Below are positions 5,416 through 5,422 of a stretch of 5,422 nt of DNA, piece after piece. This DNA is from Bacteroidales bacterium (GTDB lineage: Bacteria > Bacteroidota > Bacteroidia > Bacteroidales > WCHB1-69), in assembly GCA_028683685.1 (NCBI GenBank), contig JAQUHH010000173.1:1-5422 (forward strand). The letters run 5' to 3'. Numbering within the stretch: position 1 is the stretch's first letter; each line of letters starts with the position of its first letter. The notes below the pieces were generated by a model that made no database searches, was not told where the DNA came from, and worked only from the letters and a program-made list of their open reading frames with translations. The position numbers and the translations under genes are program-made.

Positions 5416-5422
5416 GAAAGGA
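5416..5422 (+). promoter_or_regulatory. Possible Shine-Dalgarno of a following gene
   Basis: GAAAGGA at the window edge is the same 7-mer as the site before csx2. With the same 5-nt spacing, a start codon would fall around 5428, outside the window. An ATG at 5414-5416 directly after the previous stop is an alternative start, but has too little sequence to judge. Confidence 0.3.

Overview
The window looks like an AT-rich Bacteroidota genome (Flavobacteriia/Cytophagia-like). Three things suggest this: the low GC content, the near-absence of Shine-Dalgarno sequences, and promoter-like TAnnTTTG elements, which are the -7 consensus of that phylum. It is an accessory, defence-island type region rather than core chromosome.

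Bases 1-303 are the C-terminal half of a bacterial sugar transferase of exopolysaccharide/O-antigen type. Its gene breaks off abruptly around base 255-270. Across that breakpoint, in another frame, runs the C-terminal part of a TIGR03986-like CRISPR-associated RAMP protein (248-1066). Both genes are cut at one point, so this is a rearrangement scar, a deletion endpoint, or a cloning/assembly chimera.

From 1071 to 3763 there is a tight three-gene cluster of type III CRISPR accessory genes, with gaps of 2-4 nt. First is a Card1/Can2-like CARF plus PD-(D/E)xK nuclease. Second is a Csx2/TIGR02221-like CARF plus HEPN ribonuclease. Third is a 125-residue protein of unknown biochemistry, proposed here as a small Rossmann-like signalling or ring-nuclease candidate. 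In known type III systems the Cas10 complex makes cyclic oligoadenylate when it meets target RNA, this activates CARF nucleases, and ring nucleases switch the signal off. No Cas10, Cas7/Cas5-type gene, cas1/cas2 or CRISPR array is visible here. The module is therefore either the tail of a larger locus that has been cut, or an orphan.

From 3760 to 4737 on the minus strand lies a helix-turn-helix, WYL, WCX transcription regulator of the CapW/BrxR/PafBC type. It converges on the CRISPR cluster with a 4-nt overlap of stop codons. Its upstream region (4738-4958) holds three near-identical 17-bp inverted repeats, each followed at exactly the same distance by a Bacteroidota-type -7 element. This is a triplicated operator/promoter array facing a divergent 150-residue protein of unknown function (4959-5411). 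A Shine-Dalgarno-like sequence at the right edge suggests that this operon continues beyond the window. The most original parts of the window are the operator array with its unknown divergent gene, the small unknown protein behind the CARF effectors, and the breakpoint at the left.
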